Below, piece by piece: positions 1 through 5,072 of a DNA stretch of 5,072 bases. The notes under the pieces are model-generated. The model ran no database searches and was not told the origin of the DNA. It saw only the letters and a program-made list of their open reading frames with translations. The first letter of the stretch is position 1. Each line of letters opens with the position of its first letter. A program made the translations under genes and the position numbers. Origin of the DNA: Bacteroidales bacterium (lineage in GTDB: Bacteria; Bacteroidota; Bacteroidia; Bacteroidales; GCA-2748055); NCBI GenBank assembly GCA_023135025.1, contig JAGLTY010000180.1, forward strand, positions 1 to 5,072, written 5' to 3'.

Positions 1-506
1 TGCATAGTTGTATTGATGATTTTTTTCTGCATCTCATCATAGTTGTCACTCCATCCCTCCTTCCAAGCCATTCCATCCTCGTATGCCCAGGGCATACAGA
101 ATACGGTTTGCGTGGATGAAGAGTTACGTACAATGGTCTTCATCAGTGACTTCATCGATGGATAAACGGGGTGATGCTTGATCATGTCGGGGTATGCCAT
201 CACAACACCAACGCCCTGTAAGATAACATAGTCCCACTCATTTGATTTGATTTTTGACCTGGTGACCGTACTCTCTGCATGATCTGCAAGGAAAAGGCCC
301 GAAGGAATATGTTGATCTATAAAGAGCACCTCTCCACCCTGTTCGGAAAGTTGACGAAAGATATCCGGAAGGTTGTTGTAATTGAAGTAGCTGCTGCCAA
401 TAAACAGAATCTTTACGGGCTCCTTTGAATAGAGAGGTAGGGAGCATGTGAGAAAAATGGAGATCACCATTGTCAGGAAAGCAGCAGGAAATGATGATTT
501 TCTCAT
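1..506 (-). CDS. SGNH/GDSL hydrolase-like (DUF4886-like) exported protein, C-terminus cut by window edge
   Basis: The visible part is 168 codons, starting at ATG 504-506 and running off the left edge. The N-terminus looks like an export signal: MRK, then a hydrophobic stretch (residues about 8-25), with possible cleavage after Y26-S27. C21 is not in a good lipobox (FLTC), so type I cleavage is favoured over lipoprotein. The mature part opens with a beta strand and turn, KILFIGSSYFNYNNLP (residues 32-47). This resembles block I of SGNH hydrolases, in which S39 would be the catalytic serine. WDYVILQG (91-98) and MPWAYEDG resemble the later conserved strands of DUF4886-type proteins. The distal Asp/His catalytic residues lie outside the window. 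Family members usually act as esterases or deacetylases on glycans; the substrate here is unknown. The start is only 7 nt after the upstream helicase stop, suggesting co-transcription. An ATG at 511-513 (TGAATG overlap with that stop) opens a different frame whose product has no family resemblance, so ATG 506 is chosen. The reading frame is convincing; the family call is moderately so. Confidence 0.78.
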   Translation of the reverse strand, partial: MRKSSFPAAFLTMVISIFLTCSLPLYSKEPVKILFIGSSYFNYNNLPDIFRQLSEQGGEVLFIDQHIPSGLFLADHAESTVTRSKIKSNEWDYVILQGVGVVMAYPDMIKHHPVYPSMKSLMKTIVRNSSSTQTVFCMPWAYEDGMAWKEGWSDNYDEMQKKIINTTM

Positions 507-513
507 GGTGCAT

Positions 514-1758
514 TCAGCGTCTGTTTTTCTTCTTCTTCTTTCGGTTTTTCTGAAAGGCCTCCTCCTGGTCCAGCAATGATTGCCAGTCGGTCTCTTCATT
601 CTCTTTGGAGGATTCAATGGTATCCCGGTAAAAGCCTTTGGATATTTCGGTTCTGTAGATCGGCTTTCCCAGCTGCTCTTCTATGGTGGCCAACATCTCT
701 CTCTCCTCTTTGCTGCAAAAGGAGATGGCCTGGCCCTTGTGCGATCCCCGGCCGGTCCGTCCCACCCTGTGTACGTAATATTCAGGAGATTCGGGAAGAT
801 CATAATTTACCACGAATTCCACATCGGGGATGTCAATTCCTCTTGCACTAACATCCGTAGCTATCAGCACCTTTACCTCTCCTTTATGGAAGAGCTGCAT
901 GGTGAGTTGACGCTGCTTTTGCTCCTTGTCACCATGGATGGTTTCTGCTTGAATATCAACTCTTTCCAAGGCCTTTTTTACCCGTTCAGCCCGGACTTTT
1001 GTTCTCACAAATACCAGGATTTTCTGATCCGGATTGTTGGTGATTACATTCTCCAGGAAAAAACGCTTGTCGTCCATTTCAATAAATGCCACGGCATGTT
1101 CGATATTTTTGGCCACGGGATCCTTGGGTGAAATCTGGATGCGGATGGCGTCAGTCACCAGGGAGTAGGCAATCTTCTTAATTTTTTCATCGATGGTTGC
1201 AGAGAAGAAAAGGGTTTGACGTTTCCTGGGGAGGTGACGCATCAGGTCACGTATATCTTTGATAAATCCAAGGTCGAGCATATGATCGGCCTCATCCAGC
1301 ACCAGGATCTCAACCCGCTTGAGCTGAAGTGCACCCTGACTCACCAGGTCAAACATCCTTCCCGGAGTGGCAATCAATACATCTACCCCTCTGTTCAGCT
1401 GTTCAATCTGCGGATCCTGCTCCACCCCGCCGTGAATGGCAAATGCTTTGACCCTGGTGTGTTTTCCCAGCACCCTGAATACATTTTCGGTTTGCAGGGC
1501 CAATTCATGGGTGGGTACCATCACCAGGCACTTGACACCATCGGGACGACCCTTGATTTTGCGCTCTTGCAGCATATGAAGAACCGGGATGGCGAAGGCA
1601 GCCGTTTTCCCGGTACCTGTCTGGGCAATGGCAAGCACATCCTCTCCTCTTAAAATTGAAGGAATGGATTTAAACTGGATATCGGTGGGTTTTTTAAAAC
1701 CCAGTTTGGAGATGCTGGTCTTAATCCCATCTGCAATAGGGTACTCTTCAAACTTCAT
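514..1758 (-). CDS. DEAD-box ATP-dependent RNA helicase, RhlE-like
   Basis: This is a complete 414-residue protein with both RecA-like domains and all helicase motifs. They are: Q motif (F21, P24-T25, Q28), motif I AQTGTGKT (45-52), Ia PTHELALQ (82-89), GG (110-111), Ib TPGR (131-134), II DEAD (155-158), III SAT (186-188), V ATDVSARGID (300-309) and VI HRVGRTGR (330-337). The family uses ATP to unwind short RNA duplexes and remodel RNA-protein complexes in the cytoplasm, typically in ribosome assembly, mRNA decay or cold adaptation. After motif VI come a short connector and a tail ending in five lysines and NRR (about 405-414), likely for nonspecific RNA binding. That tail is encoded partly by tandem AAG codons, a possible slippage site. 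Motif Ia has His84 where Arg is usual. The start ATG 1756-1758 places the Q motif at the normal distance from the N-terminus. A -33/-7-like promoter lies just upstream (1776-1807). The SGNH gene follows after 7 nt. The RhlE label is a similarity judgement, so no symbol is given. Confidence 0.95.
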   Translation of the reverse strand: MKFEEYPIADGIKTSISKLGFKKPTDIQFKSIPSILRGEDVLAIAQTGTGKTAAFAIPVLHMLQERKIKGRPDGVKCLVMVPTHELALQTENVFRVLGKHTRVKAFAIHGGVEQDPQIEQLNRGVDVLIATPGRMFDLVSQGALQLKRVEILVLDEADHMLDLGFIKDIRDLMRHLPRKRQTLFFSATIDEKIKKIAYSLVTDAIRIQISPKDPVAKNIEHAVAFIEMDDKRFFLENVITNNPDQKILVFVRTKVRAERVKKALERVDIQAETIHGDKEQKQRQLTMQLFHKGEVKVLIATDVSARGIDIPDVEFVVNYDLPESPEYYVHRVGRTGRGSHKGQAISFCSKEEREMLATIEEQLGKPIYRTEISKGFYRDTIESSKENEETDWQSLLDQEEAFQKNRKKKKKNRR

Positions 1759-1775
1759 TTATTCAATATTTGGTG

Positions 1776-1807
1776 CAAAGGTCTCAATATTCCAGACAAA
1801 CTTCAAA
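1776..1807 (-). promoter_or_regulatory. Candidate Bacteroidota-type promoter for the minus-strand helicase
   Basis: Read on the minus strand, TTTG (1807-1804) is followed after 20 nt by GACCTTTG (1783-1776). The Bacteroidota housekeeping consensus is TTTG about 19-21 nt before TAnnTTTG, so only one position of the -7 box differs (G for T). Transcription would start near 1770, giving a leader of only about 11 nt before ATG 1758. No Shine-Dalgarno sequence is visible, which is usual for the phylum. This is a consensus match only. Confidence 0.4.
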
Positions 1808-1863
1808 TCTTTCCCCCTGTTGTTGCCGGAAATGGCTTATAGAGGGAATTTGGAATATTTGAT

Positions 1864-1871
1864 TACCTTTG
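1864..1871 (+). promoter_or_regulatory. Candidate -7 element for the plus-strand helicase
   Basis: TACCTTTG matches the Bacteroidota -7 consensus TAnnTTTG exactly, inside the divergent intergenic region. No TTTG sits at the expected 19-21 nt upstream; the nearest, at 1849-1852, leaves only 11 nt. The promoter is therefore incomplete or depends on an activator. If used, transcription would begin near 1877 and give a leader of about 150 nt before ATG 2029, which carries the hairpins listed separately. Confidence 0.35.
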
Positions 1872-1908
1872 TCGAAATTTCTTAGCCGACTTTTCAATTA
1901 GGCAGTAT

Positions 1909-1940
1909 TCCCCATTTTCGGGGACCCCTCTCTTTTTTTT
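1909..1940 (+). other. Leader hairpin followed by a pyrimidine tract
   Basis: TCCCC (1909-1913) can pair with GGGGA (1920-1924) around a six-base loop (ATTTTC). The stem is followed by CCCCTCTC and eight consecutive T (1933-1940). The T run begins 8 nt after the stem, too far for a textbook intrinsic terminator. The CCCC at 1925-1928 offers the GGGG a competing partner only with an impossibly short loop. It may be a pause site, a protein-binding tract or nothing. It lies in the presumed leader of the DEFD helicase gene. Confidence 0.3.
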
Positions 1941-1970
1941 ATGATTCAGCTAAGGCGGCGAACTCTTTGA
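1941..1970 (+). CDS. Possible nine-residue leader ORF (MIQLRRRTL)
   Basis: An ATG directly after the T8 tract opens a nine-codon frame ending in TGA (1968-1970), 58 nt before the helicase start. It contains three consecutive arginine codons (AGG CGG CGA). The second half of the ORF forms the 5' arm of the terminator-like hairpin at 1957-1983, and the stop codon falls in its loop. This is the layout expected of a leader peptide controlling attenuation. There is no ribosome-binding site, although that is not required in this phylum. A nine-codon ORF arises easily by chance, so this is a weak call. Confidence 0.15.
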   Translation: MIQLRRRTL

Positions 1971-1983
1971 AGCTCGTCTTTTT
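1957..1983 (+). terminator. Terminator- or attenuator-like hairpin in the helicase leader
   Basis: GGCGAACT (1957-1964) pairs with AGCTCGTC (1971-1978). Seven of eight positions pair, counting one G-U wobble (1958-1977), with one A-C mismatch (1962-1973). The loop is CTTTGA, and five T (1979-1983) follow the stem directly. The shape is that of a weak intrinsic terminator. It lies between the candidate promoter and the helicase start on the same strand, with no upstream gene to terminate. If real, it would therefore be an attenuator. Folding strength was judged by eye only. Confidence 0.3.
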
Positions 1984-1992
1984 ATACAATAT

Positions 1993-2015
1993 AGCAGCCT
2001 TGAGACAGGGCTGTT
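1993..2015 (+). other. Hairpin just upstream of the helicase start codon
   Basis: AGCAGCCT (1993-2000) pairs with GGGCTGTT (2008-2015) around a seven-base loop. The stem is eight pairs including two G-U wobbles, with a CAGCC/GGCTG core. It ends 13 nt before ATG 2029, next to the A/T-rich stretch where the ribosome would load. It could modulate translation initiation. There is no direct evidence beyond complementarity. Confidence 0.3.
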
Positions 2016-2028
2016 CAAAATCTATTAT

Positions 2029-3252
2029 ATGAGTAATACAACAGTAAACAACAGACAAAGTAACCATTCAAATTCAGGCCGGAAAAGAGTTCATGGATCA
2101 AACCAGAGAAACCGAAACAATGCCCGTCCGGCTAAAAAAGTATCGACACTCGATCCTTCCCTTCTGGTGAAAGAAGCAGATCATGCAGTGGTAGAAAAAG
2201 TATTTCGCTCAGACCGGTTGGTCAGTGAGCTTCCCATAGATACAAAACTGAAGCAGGCCCTTGCTTTAAAGGGATATGAAAGACCCACTGAAATTCAGGA
2301 CAGAACACTGGAGACATTGATGGAGGGCAGTGACCTTCTGGGAATTGCACAAACAGGGACCGGGAAAACCGGGGCATTCCTGATCCCCATTATCGAACAA
2401 CTGCTTCATAAAAGAGTAAATCCTTATGCACTGATTGTGGTACCTACCCGTGAACTGGCTCTCCAGGTTGAGGAGGAGTTTAAGAGCATGGCCAGGGGAT
2501 TGGGTCTGTATAGTGCCTGTTTTATCGGAGGAACCAATATCAACAGGGATCTGCAGAATCTTCGCAGGAGCAGTCATGTGGTTATTGCCACCCCGGGCAG
2601 ACTGCTTGACCTCACAGATCGCCGGGCCATTGATTTAGGAAAATTTAAGACGCTGGTACTGGATGAGTTTGACCGCATGCTTGACATGGGTTTCATTCGG
2701 GACGTGAACCGTATTCTTGATGGAATGAAACAGCGCAATCATACCATGCTCTTCTCAGCCACGCTTGACAGGTCACAGCAATCGATGATTAACAATATTT
2801 TGAAGAATCATGTGACCGTGAAGGTGAGCACTGGAAATAGTTCAGGTGATGGCATTGATCAGGAGGTGATCAGGCTGAAACCAGGAGAAGACAAATTTAA
2901 AGTGTTGCATGAAATGTTGTCTCAGAGTGAATTTAAAAAAGTACTGCTCTTTGAAGAGACCAAGCACAGGGTGAGCCGTCTTTGCCTGAAGTTAAATAAG
3001 TCAGGCATCCAGGCAGATCAGATTCATGGTAACAAGAGCCAGAATGCCAGGCAAAATGCACTGAAGGCATTTAAGCAGGGCCGCGTTCAGGTACTGGTAG
3101 CAACCGATGTGGCTTCACGTGGTCTTGATGTATCCGATGTATCGCATGTGATCAATTACCAGGTTCCGCAGACCCATGACAGCTACATCCACCGCATTGG
3201 CCGTACCGGGCGTGCCGGTAAGATTGGGAAGGCCTATACATTTGTAGCCTGA
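2029..3252 (+). CDS. DEAD-box family RNA helicase with DEFD motif II and basic N-terminal extension
   Basis: This 407-residue protein has a low-complexity N-terminal extension (about 1-60) rich in Asn, Arg, Lys and Ser. Both RecA-like domains follow: Q motif (Y83, P86-T87, Q90), motif I AQTGTGKT (107-114), Ia PTRELALQ (139-146), GG (167-168), Ib TPGR (188-191), III SAT (243-245), V ATDVASRGLD (358-367) and VI HRIGRTGR (388-395). Motif II reads DEFD (212-215) instead of DEAD. The Walker B Asp-Glu and the last Asp are kept, so ATPase activity should persist. The protein ends 12 residues after motif VI, with no C-terminal extension and without the usual last helix of the domain. This may be a natural minimal form rather than a truncation, since the stop is clean and the reading frame intact. 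It probably remodels RNA in the cytoplasm, with the basic N-terminus assisting RNA binding. The start ATG has only an A/T-rich stretch upstream and no Shine-Dalgarno sequence. The gene diverges from the other helicase (270 bp) and converges on the regulator gene (11 bp). Confidence 0.94.
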   Translation: MSNTTVNNRQSNHSNSGRKRVHGSNQRNRNNARPAKKVSTLDPSLLVKEADHAVVEKVFRSDRLVSELPIDTKLKQALALKGYERPTEIQDRTLETLMEGSDLLGIAQTGTGKTGAFLIPIIEQLLHKRVNPYALIVVPTRELALQVEEEFKSMARGLGLYSACFIGGTNINRDLQNLRRSSHVVIATPGRLLDLTDRRAIDLGKFKTLVLDEFDRMLDMGFIRDVNRILDGMKQRNHTMLFSATLDRSQQSMINNILKNHVTVKVSTGNSSGDGIDQEVIRLKPGEDKFKVLHEMLSQSEFKKVLLFEETKHRVSRLCLKLNKSGIQADQIHGNKSQNARQNALKAFKQGRVQVLVATDVASRGLDVSDVSHVINYQVPQTHDSYIHRIGRTGRAGKIGKAYTFVA

Positions 3253-3263
3253 CAGCACACATG

Positions 3264-4013
3264 TTAACTATCCAACCAGCTTTTAAATTCACGTACACGT
3301 TCGCGTGCTACTACAATTTTATGATCGTCAATACCATCAATATCGATCTTTAGACGGTTGTTGGACCAGGCGATGATCTGGGAGCATGCCTTAATGGAGA
3401 CAATGTACTTCCGGTTGATCTTAAAGAACCTGCTCCAATCCAGTATGCTCTCCAACTCTTCCAGCGAATAGTCGATGATATAGTTTCTGTGTGCACTGGT
3501 ATGGAGGTAGGTGGTCTTCTCAAAACTGTAAAAAGCAAGGATATCTTCTACCATAATGGTCCTGATCTTCTCCCCCACTTTGACCATAAACCTCGATTTA
3601 GTCCGCCTGGAACCCGGGCTGGTTCTGAGGTTCAGAAGGCTTTCCAGTTCAACGTGTGAGGTAAACTGCCTTGCTTTCTCAATGGCCTTTCTTAGTCGTT
3701 CCTCTTCAATGGGTTTCAGGAGGTAATCAATACCATTGGTATTGAATGCCTCAATGGCATAAGTGTCATATGCGGTGGTAAAGATGATGGGACACTGCAC
3801 ATTGACTTTCGAAAAGATTTCAAAGCTGATACCGTCAGCAAGTTGCACATCCGAAAAGATCAGTTCCACCGCCGGCTCTTGTGCCAGGTATTCCACCGAT
3901 TCCCTGACTGTATCAAATACAGCGGCCACCTCCATCTCCGGCGCAACCAGCTGAATCAGCCTTTTCAGGTGATTCACGGCCCTGGTTTCATCTTCCAGAA
4001 TGATCACCCTCAT
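3264..4013 (-). CDS. LytTR-family response regulator (LytR/AlgR type)
   Basis: This 249-residue protein has an N-terminal receiver domain (1 to about 115). It shows the acidic pair E7-D8, phosphoacceptor D55 (FSDVQL), switch threonine in FTTAYD (78-83) and K100 in LLKPI. After a basic linker (about 116-139) comes a LytTR DNA-binding domain (about 140-245) with the typical FFKINRKYIVSIKA stretch (196-209). Phosphorylation by the partner kinase should promote dimerisation and binding to direct-repeat promoter sites. Target genes cannot be inferred here, and no obvious LytTR-type site was found in the window. The ATG overlaps the kinase stop as ATGA (4010-4013), indicating translational coupling and a shared operon. 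The 3' end lies 11 bp from the convergent helicase stop with no clear terminator between. Every key receiver residue is intact. Confidence 0.95.
   Translation of the reverse strand: MRVIILEDETRAVNHLKRLIQLVAPEMEVAAVFDTVRESVEYLAQEPAVELIFSDVQLADGISFEIFSKVNVQCPIIFTTAYDTYAIEAFNTNGIDYLLKPIEEERLRKAIEKARQFTSHVELESLLNLRTSPGSRRTKSRFMVKVGEKIRTIMVEDILAFYSFEKTTYLHTSAHRNYIIDYSLEELESILDWSRFFKINRKYIVSIKACSQIIAWSNNRLKIDIDGIDDHKIVVARERVREFKSWLDS
3293..3320 (+). terminator. Weak candidate terminator for the plus-strand helicase, inside the regulator gene
   Basis: On the plus strand GTACACG (3293-3299) pairs with CGTGCTAC (3304-3311), seven pairs with C3308 bulged, around a TTCG loop. Four T follow at 3317-3320, after a 5-nt spacer. 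The 11 bp between the two convergent genes has no terminator, so the helicase transcript may end here, about 60 nt beyond its stop and antisense to the regulator's 3' end. The bulge and the short, delayed T tract make this uncertain. Confidence 0.22.
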
Positions 4014-5059
4014 TGTTCACCCAATTTAATTACAGGTACCTCTACGAAGAATGAACGGTCTGTCTCCGTGATAACAATCTCTTTGTCGGTAAAGTATCTG
4101 AACTGCTGCCTTATATTTGATAATCCAGTCTTTCTTGAATTCAGCCCGGCAGATTTCAACTGCAGGTTGTTCTCCACCTTCAAATACTCCCCGTTTCGCA
4201 CGATCTGTACAGTCAGAGGTTGTGATGCCGATATCTCATTGTGTTTCACGCAGTTTTCAATCAGAAGCTGAAGGGTCATGGGAACGATCATCTCGTGCTC
4301 CCTCGCCTCAAACTCCTGCCGGATGGAGAGTTTCTCTTCAAACCTTGTTTGTAACAGATAGCTGTATGCCTCAATGAACTCCAACTCCTCTTTGATTGGT
4401 ACCAGCTCCCTGTCCCTGCTGTCAAGTACATACCGGAACAGCTGGCTCAGCTGCCTGATGAAATCAACTGCCTTGTTCTGATCCTCATATACCAGGTCAC
4501 TCAGCACATTGAAGCTGTTGAAGAGGAAATGGGGATTGATCTGGTTTTGAAGCGATTCGTACTTGTACATCAGCATCTCTGCTTTGAACCGTTCAGCCTC
4601 CTGAAAGGACTCCTTCCAGTTTCTGAAAAAGCCTATAGCCACAAAGATCAGGGAGATCACAAAGGAGATCATGATCGCTATATAGCTAGTCCGAAGTACC
4701 CAGTAGAGGGGTTTTTCAGGCAATTCCCCCAGTATCAGCCAGAACATGATGATCTGAACCACAAGGTAGGCAAAAGCTGAATATCCGATGATCGCCAGGC
4801 TCCCGTAAATGGCTCTTTTCACCAGGTGGTCATGCCAGCTGTACCTCCTGTCGAGCAACCTGTAAATGTAGCTGTGACCGGCCCACTGGGTTGTACCAAT
4901 CGCTATCGCCCAGCCATAGCAGATCACAAACTCCCGGAAACCCTCATCGTAACCGTCAAAAAAGAGAAGTGTGATCAGCAGGGCCAGGACAAGCATCCCT
5001 GCCAGGGTGAACAGAAATCGCCTTACCGGATATCTATTTGAACAGGAACCTTTCATCAT
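4010..5059 (-). CDS. LytS-type membrane sensor histidine kinase
   Basis: Numbering is from ATG 5057-5059 (349 residues). Four hydrophobic segments (about 15-34, 43-61, 84-110 and 124-145) form a membrane sensor region with no large extracellular domain. A short helical linker leads to the His_kinase-type phosphoacceptor motif LQNQINPHFLFNSFN, with H177. The ATP-binding domain follows: N box ENCVKHN (268-274), VENN (295-298) where many kinases have a DNG, and G box TGLSNI (311-316). Members autophosphorylate on this histidine and pass phosphate to a LytTR regulator. The gene directly downstream encodes one and overlaps by 4 nt (ATGA), so the partner is clear; the signal is unknown. Start choice: a second in-frame ATG is at 5054-5056, and a TTG at 5066-5068 is possible but less likely. 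The frame remains open to the window edge, so an upstream start outside the window cannot be excluded. The promoter is not in view. Confidence 0.92.
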   Translation of the reverse strand: MMKGSCSNRYPVRRFLFTLAGMLVLALLITLLFFDGYDEGFREFVICYGWAIAIGTTQWAGHSYIYRLLDRRYSWHDHLVKRAIYGSLAIIGYSAFAYLVVQIIMFWLILGELPEKPLYWVLRTSYIAIMISFVISLIFVAIGFFRNWKESFQEAERFKAEMLMYKYESLQNQINPHFLFNSFNVLSDLVYEDQNKAVDFIRQLSQLFRYVLDSRDRELVPIKEELEFIEAYSYLLQTRFEEKLSIRQEFEAREHEMIVPMTLQLLIENCVKHNEISASQPLTVQIVRNGEYLKVENNLQLKSAGLNSRKTGLSNIRQQFRYFTDKEIVITETDRSFFVEVPVIKLGEQ

Positions 5060-5072
5060 GTTCTGCAAAATA

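Noticed and set aside
238..513. 91-codon minus-strand ORF starting MHHEKIII
   Set aside because: It overlaps the SGNH-like gene in another frame. Its product shows no domain pattern, whereas the frame from ATG 506 has a signal peptide and family motifs and runs on to the window edge.
580..1131. 183-codon plus-strand ORF antisense to helicase 1 (also 576-851, 1216-1653 and 1589-1885)
   Set aside because: These lie opposite a clear DEAD-box gene, have Cys/Phe/His-rich products without motifs, and have no promoter or family resemblance. They are shadows of the real coding frame.
2266..2638. Minus-strand ORF 2266-2577 and plus-strand ORF 2435-2638 within helicase 2
   Set aside because: Both are shadows of the convincing helicase frame, with no recognisable domains.
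3204..3220. Perfect 6-bp inverted repeat TACCGG/CCGGTA with a 5-nt loop
   Set aside because: It lies in the codons for motif VI of helicase 2 and has no T tract on either strand, so codon constraint explains it better than a terminator.
3763..5041. Several plus-strand ORFs (63-142 codons) opposite the kinase and regulator, plus a 62-codon minus-strand one at 3350-3538
   Set aside because: All overlap well-supported two-component genes and their products carry no family features.
5066..5068. TTG as the kinase start codon
   Set aside because: Two ATG codons in the same frame follow within 12 nt (5057-5059 and 5054-5056), just before the basic residues leading into the first membrane helix. 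TTG is unnecessary, though an upstream start outside the window remains possible.

Overview
The window looks like a stretch of a Bacteroidota chromosome, perhaps Bacteroidales or Marinilabiliales-like. This is inference. Start codons lack clear Shine-Dalgarno sequences, the one long intergenic region carries TAnnTTTG-type -7 promoter elements, and the gene families are all common in that phylum: an SGNH/DUF4886-like secreted protein, RhlE-like DEAD-box helicases, and a four-helix LytS-type kinase with a LytTR regulator. No rRNA, tRNA, mobile element, CRISPR array or phage gene is visible.

Layout. (1) Positions 1-506, minus strand: the N-terminal 168 residues of a probably exported SGNH/GDSL-hydrolase-like protein, cut by the window edge. 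(2) 514-1758, minus: a complete RhlE-like DEAD-box RNA helicase with a lysine-rich tail. Its stop lies 7 nt before the SGNH gene, so the two are probably co-transcribed. (3) 1759-2028: a 270-bp divergent intergenic region with one candidate promoter per strand. On the plus side it holds a leader with several possible RNA hairpins and a nine-codon ORF. (4) 2029-3252, plus: a second DEAD-box-type helicase, with motif II reading DEFD, a basic N-terminal extension and almost nothing after motif VI. (5) 3264-4013 and 4010 to about 5059, minus: a LytTR-family response regulator and its membrane histidine kinase. They overlap by ATGA and converge on helicase 2 with an 11-bp gap.

How the genes work together. 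The two helicases are divergent neighbours with opposite accessory architecture: a basic C-terminal tail on one, a basic N-terminal tail on the other. They probably act in RNA remodelling such as ribosome assembly, mRNA turnover or cold adaptation. The kinase and regulator form a self-contained two-component system whose input and targets cannot be read from this window. Nothing links the SGNH protein functionally to the helicases beyond its position.

This is mostly ordinary core-genome content. The parts most worth a second look are the structured leader upstream of the DEFD helicase, where a terminator-like hairpin overlaps the end of the tiny ORF, and the DEFD helicase itself.
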